A stretch of DNA of 64,000 bases from Clostridia bacterium UC5.1-2E3. Its GTDB lineage: Bacteria; Bacillota; Clostridia; Lachnospirales; Lachnospiraceae. The notes under the pieces are model-generated. The model did not search any database. It worked only from the letters and a program-made list of their open reading frames with translations, and was not told the DNA's origin. The DNA is taken from positions 29,705 through 93,704 of the forward strand of contig BBZO01000013.1 in the NCBI GenBank assembly GCA_001304875.1. Direction: 5' to 3'. The position numbers and the translations under genes are program-made. Positions within the stretch are counted from its first letter, which is position 1. Each line of letters opens with the position of its first letter. Shown here in pieces: positions 9,108 through 17,112 of the stretch.

Positions 9108-10048
9108 ATGGCAGGATATATCTGTAATTTAAGTGAGAATGTGACGAGGGAGCACGTGCGTTACCAGAACCGCTACGGTCTGGCCATCGCCGGCGACCTC
9201 TATACGGCGAAGGGGATGAACCGGGAGGAGAAGCACCCGGCCCTCATCGTGGGCGCGCCCTACGGCGGCGTCAAGGAGCAGGGCCCCTCGGTCTACGCCA
9301 ATGAGCTGGCGAAACGTGGCTTCGTGGTGCTGACCTTCGACCCGTGCTACATGGGAGAGTCCGGCGGCGAGCCGAGACATGTGTCCTCGCCGGATCTGTT
9401 TACGGAGAATTTCAGCGCCGGGGTGGATTTCCTGGGGCTTCAGACATTCGTGGACCGGGAGAAAATCGGCGCCATCGGCATCTGCGGTTCCGGCGGTTTT
9501 GCCCTCTCCGCGGCAGCCATGGATGTGCGGATCAGGCCGTTGCCACTGCGTCCATGTACGATATGACTGTGGCGGCCAGACTGGGACTTGAGACGAAGGA
9601 GGATGTGTTAAGGGCAAAGAAGGCTCTCTGCGAGCAGCGGTGGAAGGATGCCGAAAATGGCCTCCCGCAGTATGTGCCCTACTTCCCGGAGGAGCCGCTG
9701 GACGAGGTTCCAGCTGAGCTGGAGGAGCCGACGGCCGAGTGGTTCCGCTTCTACGCGGTGCGCCGGGGCTTTCATCCCAACGCCCGCGGCGGTTTTACCA
9801 CCACCAGCGATCTGGCCTTTATGAATTACAATCTCCTGGATCACATCGACGAGATTTCGCCGAGACCCATTTTGTTCGTCATGGGCGACCGGGCCCATTC
9901 CCGGTTTTTCAGCGACGCCTACGCGGCGGCGCAGGAGCCGAAGGAGATTTACAACGTGAAGGACGCGGAGCACATCGACCTCTACGACCGTGTGGACCGC
10001 ATTCCGTTTGACAAGCTGGAGCGCTTTTTTAAGGAGAATTTAAAGTGA
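9108..10048 (+). CDS. alpha/beta hydrolase, cytosolic paralogue
   Basis: About 313 residues after adding one A near 9535 (VRIKAVATASMYD). It has no signal peptide, in contrast to its paralogue at 3832-5003. It keeps GAPYGGVKEQGPSVYANELA, the elbow GAIGICGSGGFALSAA with a putative Cys nucleophile, RPILFVMGDRAHS and the terminal DAEHIDLYD His. ATG 9108 is chosen over ATG 9093 because GGAGG (9095-9099) is correctly spaced for the former. The stop overlaps the aldo-keto reductase start by 4 bp (GTGA), showing translational coupling. The two hydrolases may act on the same chemical class in different compartments; that is inference. Confidence 0.77.
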
Positions 10049-11151
10049 GAAACAACATGGAGTACAGAGTGAATAAGAGAACCGGGGACCGCATAAGCGT
10101 CCTCGGTTTCGGCACCTCCTACATCGCGGAGGCGAAGGAGAGGGACGGCGTGGAGACCATACGCCGGGCCTATGAGAGCGGCATCAATTACTTTGACCTG
10201 GCCACGGCGGAGGGAAGGACCTTCCCGTATTTCGGTGAGGCCCTGTACGACGTGCGGAAGGAGGTCCTGTACCAGATACATTTCGGCGCCGATTACAGCG
10301 CCGGGACCTACGGCTGGACCACCGACGGGGAGGCGGTGCGAAGAAGCGTTGACTGGCAGCTTAAAAATCTTAAGACAGACTATATCGATTACGGCTTCAT
10401 CACTGCCTGGATGAAATTTCCGACTGGGAGGACTACAAAAAGAGCGGAGCCCTCGGCTGCCTCATGGAGATGAAGGAGCAGGGCGTAGTGCGCCATCTGG
10501 GGCTCTCGTCCCACACGCCGAAAGCCATTAACCGGGTGCTCGACGAGGTGGCGGTGGATATGCTGATGTTCTCGGTCAATCCGGCCTACGATTACCAGCA
10601 GGGCGAGTTCGGCATCGGCTCCGTGGACGAGCGGGCGGGCGTGTACCGACGCTGTGAGGCGGGGAACATCGGAATTTCCGTGATGAAGCCCTTTGCCGGC
10701 GGCCAGCTTCTGGACGGGGCCATCTCGCCCTTCGGTCAGGCGCTGACCATTTATCAGTGCATGCAGTATGCGCTGGACCGCCCCGGCGTCCTGACCGTGC
10801 TTCCGGGGATGGGGCTCGGTGGAGCAGCTGGAGACTCTTCTTAAGTTTTTTGATCTTCCAGAGGCGGAGCGGGATTACTCGGTGATCGGCTCCTTCAAGC
10901 CGGCGGATGCGGTGGGAAAATGCGTCTACTGCAACCACTGCAAGCCCTGCCCGAAGGGAATCGACATCGGAGTGGTGAATAAATACTACGACCTGGCGAG
11001 AAACGGCGACGCCATGGCAAAGGAGCATTATCTCAATCTGGAGCTGCACGCCGCAGACTGCATCCGGTGCGGACACTGCAGCCGGCGATGTCCGTTCGGG
11101 GTGGACCAGATGGGGCGGATGGAGGAGATTGCGGGGTATTTTGGGAGGTAA
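10045..11151 (+). CDS. aldo/keto reductase with C-terminal 2x[4Fe-4S] domain
   Basis: About 368 residues after two corrections (one missing C near 10405, one extra G near 10814). The N-terminal barrel carries LGFGTSYIAEA, the strand with NYFDLATAEG and a DYIDYGFIH segment, which fit the AKR fold. The last ~110 residues contain CVYCNHCKPCPKGIDIG and CIRCGHCSRRCPFGVD, two C-x2-C-x2-C-x3-CP clusters typical of clostridial ferredoxin-fused AKRs. Such proteins are probably fed electrons by ferredoxin or form an internal electron relay. Start GTG 10045 has AAGGAG seven bases upstream. This is the last gene of the 8851-11151 operon. Confidence 0.82.
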
Positions 11152-11155
11152 AATC

Positions 11156-11204
11156 CATCTGTTTTATATGAGAAATTGGCAGGCGATTGCGGTCGCCTGC
11201 TTTT
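11156..11204 (+). repeat. direct repeat copy A with terminator hairpin
   Basis: The perfect stem GCAGGCGA (11179-11186), loop TTGCGG, TCGCCTGC (11193-11200) is followed by T5 and makes a rho-independent terminator for the aldo-keto reductase operon. The segment 11177-11204 matches 11939-11966 at 27 of 28 positions, and weaker similarity extends left to 11156/11918. See copy B. Confidence 0.8.
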
Positions 11205-11342
11205 TGTGAGAAAAAAGAAGATGCTTGAGAAAATATCTATTGCCTTTTTATGATCCATACTTTATACTGTAGTCATCAATTCTTGTTTATAGAATCTATC
11301 AGTCAAAATATTTAATAATTTTCCCACAAAATCAAGATAAAG

Positions 11343-11793
11343 ATGATCACAGTTAAAGAATTAAGAGCGGATATCTTTGAAGAAAAGATTTCATTTGTTT
11401 TCTTTAGGACGTCTGTCTCCCCGCATGGTAGAATTTATCATAAGTAAGAGGCCAGATTTGAAAGAAATACTTTCCCCAGATAGAGATATTTTGTTTTGGA
11501 AAGACAGGATTTCACATACAGAACGACATAAGAAGGATTTTATTTCCGAAAATGAATTTATGCGATGTTTTAAAGAAATCCCTAAAATTATTCATTGCCC
11601 AGATTATATTAGTGTACACCCCAAAGATAACAGTATTTCGTTTATAAAAGATCTTTCGATGCATGTTTCTGTCGCTGTTAAAATTTCTTCAGATGGAAAA
11701 ATGTCATATCGTACCATGTATCCGCTGATGGATGCTCAGCTGAGTCATTATATTGATTTAGGGCATGCGTGGAAATATGATAAAAGCGATTGA
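11343..11793 (+). CDS. PBECR-type nuclease-fold protein (putative toxin)
   Basis: About 150 residues if one extra T near 11395 is removed (ISFVFLGRLSPRMVEFI). The readable part after 11395 is continuous. The core reads DILFWKDRISHTERHKKDF...EIPKIIHCPDYISVHPKDNSISFIKDL...VAVKISSDGKMSYRTMYPL. I recognise this layout (a His-bearing helix, N/C-PDYI, a Lys strand, R-T-x-Y) from phage barnase/EndoU/colicin-E5-like PBECR2-type domains, which are predicted RNases. The gene is clearly AT-richer than its surroundings, a sign of transfer. ATG 11343 is proposed because it is in frame with the N-terminal KELRADIFEEKIS text. No antitoxin protein gene adjoins it. It is bracketed by the direct repeats and followed by the small-RNA candidate. 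Confidence 0.55.
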
Positions 11794-11817
11794 CAAAATG
11801 CCGGGATACGGTATAAT
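11790..11817 (+). promoter_or_regulatory. promoter of the small-RNA candidate
   Basis: Consensus TTGACA (11790-11795), 16-bp spacer, consensus TATAAT (11812-11817). The -35 box overlaps the nuclease stop codon. Transcription would begin near 11824 in a stretch with no convincing short coding sequence before the terminator at 11941-11970. Confidence 0.75.
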
Positions 11818-11823
11818 GAGAAT

Positions 11824-11970
11824 ACATAATTACTAAACTATATTGAATGAAATCTGAGGACGGAACAGGCAGCCGTCACGCCCTGGTGGTCTTAAAAGAG
11901 ATGTGGGAGGGTCACCCCACCTGTTTCATTCAAGCGGTTGGCAGGCGATTTCGGTCGCCTGCTTTATTTT
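11824..11970 (+). ncRNA. structured small RNA candidate
   Basis: A consensus promoter just upstream and a rho-independent terminator (GCAGGCGA/TCGCCTGC stem, then a T-rich tract) bound a ~145-nt unit. Inside, a perfect 10-bp outer stem pairs 11843-11852 (TTGAATGAAA) with 11924-11933 (TTTCATTCAA). Smaller stems GACGG/CCGTC and GTGGG/CCCAC lie within, plus an extra CAGG/CCTG pairing. It does not match the tmRNA, SRP RNA, 6S or riboswitch consensus sequences that I can recall. It lies between two toxin-like genes. No function is assigned; it could also be the leader of the Fic gene at 12045. Confidence 0.55.
11918..11966 (+). repeat. direct repeat copy B (3' end of the small RNA)
   Basis: The 49-bp segment repeats 11156-11204. 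The last 28 bp differ at one position only, within the hairpin loop. The two copies are 762 bp apart and bracket the PBECR-type nuclease and most of the small-RNA unit. Copy A therefore looks like a left-over 3' end of a second copy of the RNA. Confidence 0.75.
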
Positions 11971-12044
11971 TGTTTTTATTTATGATAGAATACAGATTAA
12001 ATACGATAATTGGCGTTAAGGATGGCCGGGAAAGGGGGCAGAAT

Positions 12045-12788
12045 ATGGATTACGGAACGATACTGGAAAAGCGCGACCGTTTAAAAGCGCTGCGGTCGTT
12101 CATTCCGGAATACACTCTGCTTACATTTGAGAATGCATTTGAGATTGAATACACACAACTCCACTGCCATCGAAGGAAACACGCTGACACTGATGGAGAC
12201 GAAGGTTCTTCTGGAGGATGGTATTTCTATCGGCGGAAAACACATGCGGAGATTTATGAGGTTGTGAATCATCAGAACGCTTACCGTTATGTGAAAGAAT
12301 GCATAGAAAAAAAAGATGCCTCTGGACGAAAAAATTGTAAAAGATATTCATGCGATGTTGATGGAGCATATTTTTACGGGCGGGATTTATCGAAATATAG
12401 AAGTTTATATCTCTGGCGCGCAGCATACGCCCCCGCCGCCGAATGAGATGGATCGCCAGGTGAAAAATTTCTATGCAGATCTTGCGTGGAAAAGGATCAG
12501 TTAAATCTGATTGAACTGGCGGCGTGGACGCACGCCGAGTTTGTACGCATTCATCCGTTCCCGGATGGAAACGGAAGAACTTCCCGGCTGATTATGAACT
12601 ACCAGCTCCTTTTGAATGATTTCCCGGCGGTTTCTATTCGTAAGGAAGACAGGCTGGCGTATTTTGACGCGTTGGAGAAATACGCAGTAAACGGCGACCT
12701 GACGATGTTTGCAGATCTGGTTGCCACGCTGGTGGAGACCCGGTTGAACCGCTATCTGTCCATGACAGCGGCGTCAGAATCGCCTTGA
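12045..12788 (+). CDS. Fic-domain protein (putative AMP-transferase)
   Basis: About 247 residues when at least four frame breaks are corrected (near 12158, loss of an AC/CA pair; 12240, one A lost; 12312, one A extra; 12490, one A lost). The restored N-terminus holds the inhibitory-helix motif S-T-A-I-E-G-N, the class II type with the alpha-inh helix ahead of the Fic core. The catalytic motif HPFPDGNGRTSR is complete, with His, Asp and both Gly/Arg residues. Fic enzymes transfer AMP or similar groups to protein hydroxyls. ATG 12045 has AAAGGGGG before it. The five indels in 0.75 kb could be sequence error or real decay; error is favoured because every domain motif survives. Confidence 0.75.
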
Positions 12789-12813
12789 CATTCCGGCGTG
12801 ACTTCGTGATAAT
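12785..12813 (+). promoter_or_regulatory. csoR promoter
   Basis: TTGACA (12785-12790) overlaps the Fic stop codon; a 17-bp spacer leads to GATAAT (12808-12813). The predicted transcription start falls next to the 18-bp operator at 12820-12837. Confidence 0.7.
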
Positions 12814-12819
12814 ACAATA

Positions 12820-12837
12820 TATACCCCCACAGGTATA
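12820..12837 (+). promoter_or_regulatory. CsoR-type operator upstream of csoR
   Basis: An 18-bp dyad TATACC-N6-GGTATA with a C/A-rich centre lies just downstream of the promoter and 14 bp before the csoR start. The same architecture recurs twice ahead of the P-type ATPase at 14049, which supports autoregulation. Confidence 0.75.
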
Positions 12838-12851
12838 GGAGGTGATTTCCC

Positions 12852-13127
12852 ATGAGACAATGTATGGATTCAGAAAACCTGCACCGTCGTTTGAAAAAGA
12901 TCATCGGCCAGGTCCAGGCCATCGACCGGATGATAGATGAGGATATTCCCTGCGAGGACATTTTATCCCAGCTGAACGCCGCCAAATCCGCCCTCCACAA
13001 ATGCGGCCAGGTAGTGCTGGAAGGACACATAAAACACTGCGTCCGCGACGGCATAGAACACGGCGACCCCGACCAGACCATAGCCAGCTTCACCAAAGCC
13101 GTAGAGAGGTTTTCAAACATGGGTTGA
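12852..13127 (+). CDS. csoR: CsoR-family metal-sensing repressor
   Basis: 91 residues, the all-helical DUF156 fold. It shows the family text LHRRLKKIIGQVQAIDRMID near residue 10, and the Cu(I)-ligand pattern C-H-C: Cys in DIPC, His in EGHIKHC and Cys four residues later. These correspond to the ligands known from CsoR, so copper is the most likely effector. A perfect GGAGGTGA ribosome site precedes ATG 12852. It is transcribed toward the P-type ATPase at 14049, but an unrelated small gene and a terminator lie between, so the two are regulated in trans through matching operators. Confidence 0.87.
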   Translation: MRQCMDSENLHRRLKKIIGQVQAIDRMIDEDIPCEDILSQLNAAKSALHKCGQVVLEGHIKHCVRDGIEHGDPDQTIASFTKAVERFSNMG

Positions 13128-13345
13128 AGCTCTGACATGCAAAAATAAAGGTTTTCGTATTCCGTGCAAGTTTACTTGCAAAGGGATGTGCGGCGTTTTT
13201 ATTTTTATAGGGCGGAGCCCGTACAGCGAACGGCCCCCGGCCGTAAGCTGTGCCTCCCCTTCACTTTTCCGTAAACAATTCTTCAAACAATCGCAAAGCC
13301 CCTCCGCCCATCCCCATGCTATAATATAAAAAACGGAGGTGAGCC

Positions 13346-13825
13346 ATGAAAAAGAGAGCCTTAAAGCTGTGCGCCGCAGCCCTGCTGATCCTGCTTGTAA
13401 TTTATGCGCTGATCGGCAATCCCATCGTATTCTGGCACAACCGCGCCCTGGAGCATTCGCTCTGTTCCCTCGAGGACGGAATCACCGTCACGCTGAACGA
13501 GACGGTTCCCTTCGAGTGGGAGGCCGTATACACCTTCGATCCCTATACCAGCAAATCAGAGATGGAACGCATCATTGGCATCAGCAGCTCTTCCATCCGG
13601 GAGACGGTGAGCGAGGGGATGGTGCAGCTGATTTTTGTAAACAGAGGCCGTGTGACCGCCAGCGTATGCGGTTACGCCTCCAATCTGGGCTACGATGTAT
13701 ACCTGGGAAGGAGCGGCCGTCCTCTGACCATCGGGGAGGAGATGAAATTTAGCGTCGCCCGGGGGGATGGGATTGTCCGGCTGGCTCCCCTGTCCCTGTC
13801 ATACGGGCATGAAGATGTGAAATAA
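13346..13825 (+). CDS. membrane-anchored hypothetical protein
   Basis: 159 residues, not recognised. A single N-terminal hydrophobic helix (LKLCAAALLILLVIYALIG) follows a MKKR start, with no lipobox, so it is probably a signal anchor with the rest outside. The remainder is a soluble domain with PFEWEAVYTFDPYTSKSEME, which resembles small lipoprotein-like beta proteins, and one Cys near the middle. ATG 13346 has ACGGAGGTG upstream and a TATAAT at 13320-13325. A terminator at 13852-13891 follows. It separates csoR from its probable ATPase target and shows no clear link to metal handling. Confidence 0.7.
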   Translation: MKKRALKLCAAALLILLVIYALIGNPIVFWHNRALEHSLCSLEDGITVTLNETVPFEWEAVYTFDPYTSKSEMERIIGISSSSIRETVSEGMVQLIFVNRGRVTASVCGYASNLGYDVYLGRSGRPLTIGEEMKFSVARGDGIVRLAPLSLSYGHEDVK

Positions 13826-13851
13826 GAGAATAACCGCATATAGAAAAGCCG

Positions 13852-13891
13852 GAGGCCGCCTCAAAATACAATCAGAGGAAGGCCTCTTTTT
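13852..13891 (+). terminator. rho-independent terminator
   Basis: GAGGCC (13852-13857) pairs with GGCCTC (13881-13886); an inner CCTC/GAGG extends the stem past a small bulge. A run of five T follows. Confidence 0.75.
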
Positions 13892-13929
13892 GTGATGTCA
13901 GAACAGGGAAAACCATACCGTCGCATCTA

Positions 13930-13958
13930 TTGACAACCTATACCCCTATATGTATAAT
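13930..13958 (+). promoter_or_regulatory. consensus promoter of the heavy-metal ATPase
   Basis: TTGACA (13930-13935), exactly 17 bp, then TATAAT (13953-13958). Both boxes are perfect consensus. The first CsoR-type dyad fills the spacer and overlaps the -10 box, a classic repression geometry. Confidence 0.85.
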
Positions 13959-13981
13959 AAACCTATACCAGGTGGGGTATA
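13939..13981 (+). promoter_or_regulatory. tandem CsoR-type operators at the ATPase promoter
   Basis: Two 18-bp dyads lie 25 bp apart. Site 1 (13939-13956) reads TATAC-N8-GTATA and sits across the promoter spacer and -10 box. Site 2 (13964-13981) reads TATACC-N6-GGTATA and covers the transcription start. Site 2 matches the csoR operator at 12820-12837 in both arms and spacing. The role as CsoR operators is inference from the shared sequence and the neighbouring csoR. Confidence 0.78.
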
Positions 13982-14048
13982 AACTGTTCTCGCAAAAAAT
14001 ATCCCCCCATCAATCATACACATCCCGGACAAGGAGGCACAAATCCCC

Positions 14049-15902
14049 ATGAAATTGTTAGAGACTATTTTAGATTATGGCGGCACCAGGAGGGACATCG
14101 CTTTTCTCATTCTCAGCGGCGCGGCCCTTCTGTGCAGCATGTTTCATCTGCCGTTCCCCGCCGGCATCGATCCCGCGTGGGTGGCCATTCTCCTGTGCGG
14201 AGTGCCCATCATTCTGGAGGCCGTCATCGGGCTGGTCACCGCATTTGACATCAAGGCTGACGTGCTGGTGTCCATCGCGCTCATCGCGTCGGTCATCATC
14301 GGCGAGGATTTTGCGGCGGGTGAGGTGGCGTTCATCATGCAGCTGGGCGGCCTTCTGGAAGAGCTGACGGTGGCCAGGGCCCGCGCTGGCATCGAGAGAC
14401 TGGTGCATCTGACGCCGCGCACGGCCCGCGTGATTGACGGCGGCGCAGAAAAATCATTCCCGCCGGGGAGGTGAAGGTCGGCGAGCGGCTCCGCGTTCTC
14501 CCCGGGGAGACCGTGCCGGTGGACGGGCGGGTGGTGTCCGGGCAGACCTCCGTCAACCAGGCCGTGATGACCGGGGAATCCCTTCCTGTGGATAAGGGAC
14601 CCGGCGATGAGGTGTCCAGCGGAACCGTGAACCAGTTCGGCTCCTTTGACATGGAGGCGACGAGGGTGGGAGAGGACAGCTCCATCCAGCGGCTGATCCG
14701 TCTGGTTCAGTCCGCCGACGCGGGAAAGGCAAAGATCGGTGGGTCTGGCAGACCGGTGGGCCACCTGGATCGTGGTCATTGCGCTGGCCGCTGCGGCGAT
14801 TACCTGGCTGTTTACCGGAGAGATCATCCGCTCCGTCACCATTCTCGTGGTGTTCTGTCCCTGCGCCCTGGTGCTGGCTACGCCGACGGCCATCATGGCG
14901 GCCATCGGGAACGCCACGAGGCACGGGTTCCTGGTTCGCGAGGGCGACGCACTGGAGCGGCTGGCCGCAGTCGGTCGGGTGGTTTTTGACAAGACTGGAA
15001 CGCTGACCTGCGGGACGCCGGAGGTGGTCGCCGTTGTGAGCCTTTCTGATGCCGTGAGCCGGGAATCCCTTTTCCGCCGGGTGGCCTGCGCGGAGCTTAA
15101 GTCCGAACATCCGCTGGGAAGGGCGGTGATTCGCGGCTATGGAAAAGGGTCTGAGCTCCCCCCGCCGGAGCCGCAGCAGTTTCTCATGCTTCCGGGCCGC
15201 GGCGTGCAGGTCAGTCTGGACGGGGAGCAGATTCTGGCGGGAAATCTGGAGCTTTTAAGGGAAAATGCCATCGACTGCGGGAAGGCGTCTGCCGCCGGCC
15301 GTTATCTGGAGCAGGGATGCACGGTCATCTATCTGGCCGCCGGCGGGGAGCTGGCGGGTTTCCTGGCGCTCTCGGATACGCTGCGCGCCGATGCCGCCGA
15401 TATGATCGTGAGAGCGAGACAGACCGGGGTCACTCCAGTGCTTCTGACCGGAGATCACGAGAATGCCGCCCGGCATATGGCAGAGAAACTGGGAATCACC
15501 CAGTGGAAGGCGGGATGTCTCCCAGAGGATAAGCTGGTCTATATCGAGGAGTCGCAGAAAAACGGCTGTATGGTCTGCATGATCGGAGACGGCATCAACG
15601 ACGCCCCGGCGCTTAAGAAGGCGCATGTGGGCATCGCCATGGGCGGTGTGGGGAGCGACATCGCCGTGGACGCGGCGGACATTGCGCTGGTGAATGATGA
15701 TATAAAAGAGCTTCCCCATCTTCTGTGGCTGTCCCGCCGGATGATGCGAACCATCAAATACAATCTGGCGTTTTCCATGACGTTAAACTTCGCTGCGATC
15801 CTCCTGGCCATCACCGGTATCTTAAATCCTGTGGTCGGCGCGCTGGTGCACAACGCGGGTTCCGTGTTCGTCATTGTCCACTCGGCGCTGCTGCTGAAAT
15901 GA
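14049..15902 (+). CDS. heavy-metal translocating P-type ATPase (P1B)
   Basis: About 618 residues after two corrections (one A lost near 14452; one extra G, or two bases lost, near 14742). Motifs: the TGES phosphatase loop (VMTGESLPVD), membrane CPC metal site in VFCPCALVLATPTA, DKTGTLT phosphorylation site, SEHPLGRA (HP motif), and GDGINDAPAL. There is no N-terminal metal-binding domain. The last membrane helix reads VGALVHNAGSVFVIVHSALL, which is not the usual M-S-S-x-S-V-V-x-N pattern of CopA, so metal specificity is uncertain. The CsoR operators argue for copper; the C-terminal helix leaves Zn/Cd-like ions possible. It pumps metal out of the cytoplasm. Confidence 0.83.
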
Positions 15903-15921
15903 AGGAATAAATCTGATGAGT

Positions 15922-15967
15922 AGCAAAGAACTGCGTAAATCCAGTCAGTTCTCTGCTGCTCATTTTT
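15922..15967 (+). terminator. terminator after the metal ATPase
   Basis: AGCA-A-AGAACTG (15922-15933) pairs with CAGTTCT-C-TGCT (15946-15957), one mismatch in the stem, followed by CATTTTTATTT. Confidence 0.7.
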
Positions 15968-16056
15968 ATTTGAAGAAAGGAATATTCTGAAGGACAGTAA
16001 ATTACCTTGTAATGCGAGGTACTTTGTGATATGATGAACCCAGAGAGGTGATGCCC

Positions 16057-16380
16057 GTGAAAATTACATCGGATATGATTTACGGATACACAGACGGAAT
16101 TATCCTGCGGATCCTGGCGGACGGCGACAGCTATGGGTACGACCTGAATGCGGCGGTTCTTGAAAAGTCCGGCATGCAGTATGAGTTTAAGGAGGCGACT
16201 CTTTATACCGCGGTGCGCAGGCTGGAGAAGCAGGGCGACGTGACTTCCTACTGGGGGGAGCAGAGCGCCGGCGCGAGGCGGCGTTACTATTCCATCACGG
16301 AACAGGGAAGGGAGCATCTGAGACGGATTATCAGCGAGTGGAAGACCATGAAGGGGCTTCTGGATCGGCTGTTTGACTGA
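16057..16380 (+). CDS. PadR-family transcriptional regulator
   Basis: About 107 residues. It shows the PadR-type winged helix: DGIILRILADGDSYGYDLN, then FKEATLYTAVRRLEKQGDVTSYWG, and the wing ARRRYYSITEQG. GTG 16057 is preferred because GAGGTG (16045-16050) is six bases upstream and it gives the family's MKIT start; GTG 16048 and ATG 16051 are alternatives. A 5-9-5 dyad TACCT-N9-AGGTA at 16003-16021, just upstream, could be its operator. It is followed after 15 bp by the membrane protein at 16396. PadR repressors of this kind usually control an adjacent membrane protein. Confidence 0.85.
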   Translation: MKITSDMIYGYTDGIILRILADGDSYGYDLNAAVLEKSGMQYEFKEATLYTAVRRLEKQGDVTSYWGEQSAGARRRYYSITEQGREHLRRIISEWKTMKGLLDRLFD

Positions 16381-16395
16381 CAGGAGGCGGGAGCG

Positions 16396-17112
16396 ATGAG
16401 TGGAGAGGAAAGGATTCGCCGCTATGTGGAGCGGGCATTTTACGGAACCCGGCAGAGTGCCGAGGTTCAGGCGGAAAAGGAGGCCCTCTGCGGGGAGCTT
16501 ATAAAGAAATACCGGGATCTTCTGGCGGAGGAGTATTCGCCCGAGACCGCGTACCAGTCCGTGATCGGCGGGATCGGGGATATCTTCGAGCTGGTGGACG
16601 AGATCGCGGGAGCACCCGGGGATGCCCCGTCATCCGGCGGGAATGCGGGGACAGACGGCCAGGATTCACGCAGGGAGACTGAGCAGAGCGGCACACCGGA
16701 GGAAGCTTCTCCGGCCTGGCTGCGGGCGGCTCCCTGGATCGCTGCGGGAGTGTTTCTTCTTGCCTGGGGCGGAAACCGTTTGCTGCATCCAGGCCCCAGG
16801 GGAGGACATTTCTTCCCGGTTCTGGTTCTGGCTGCAGCAGTGGCCGCGGCCGTGTGGCTGATCCGCCGGGGGAAAGGCGGCGGGGCCGCAAAGCGCAGGA
16901 TGGACGATGTGCTGGCGGGAAAATGGACGGCAAAAGATATTGCGGAGACGGTGATCTGGTGCGTGGCTGCCGTCTGGTTTCTCCTGGCGCTTCATAAGCC
17001 CCACCTGGAGCGGACGGCGTGGCTGATCCCGTTCGGAGCGCTGGCGGCACATGAGCTGGCCGCCGCCTGGTTTTCATATATGGAAGAGAGAGGTAGATCG
17101 GATGAGAAGTAA
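16396..17112 (+). CDS. DUF1700/HAAS-type membrane protein
   Basis: 238 residues. The N-terminal ~75 residues form a charged helical domain (EERIRRYVERAFYG...YQSVIGGIGDIFELVDEIAG) like the HAAS/DUF1700 domain that accompanies PadR regulators. A Gly/Ser/Glu linker follows, then about four hydrophobic helices from residue ~110 (WLRAAPWIAAGVFLLAWGG; FPVLVLAAAVAAAVWLI; TVIWCVAAVWFLLAL; LIPFGALAAHELAAAWF). The role of these PadR partners is poorly known; envelope stress signalling is a common guess. The 3' end overlaps the next gene by 11 bp, so the three genes 16057-17728 form one operon. Confidence 0.75.
   Translation: MSGEERIRRYVERAFYGTRQSAEVQAEKEALCGELIKKYRDLLAEEYSPETAYQSVIGGIGDIFELVDEIAGAPGDAPSSGGNAGTDGQDSRRETEQSGTPEEASPAWLRAAPWIAAGVFLLAWGGNRLLHPGPRGGHFFPVLVLAAAVAAAVWLIRRGKGGGAAKRRMDDVLAGKWTAKDIAETVIWCVAAVWFLLALHKPHLERTAWLIPFGALAAHELAAAWFSYMEERGRSDEK

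Noticed and set aside
11824..11970. SRP RNA, tmRNA or 6S RNA
   Set aside because: The conserved SRP tetraloop text, tmRNA tag frame and long 6S-like stem are all absent.
11847..12446. Continuous ORF running from the small RNA into the Fic gene
   Set aside because: Its first 60 codons cross the RNA terminator, have no ribosome site and no homology; the Fic protein starts at 12045.
12045..12788. Fic gene as a decayed pseudogene
   Set aside because: Despite five indels the inhibitory and catalytic motifs are intact and the indel density resembles that in essential genes nearby, so sequence error is more likely.
13165..13180. Palindrome TGCAAGT-TT-ACTTGCA after csoR
   Set aside because: It could be a regulator site, but no promoter or partner regulator is linked to it and a 2-nt loop excludes a simple terminator. 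Not enough support for a feature.
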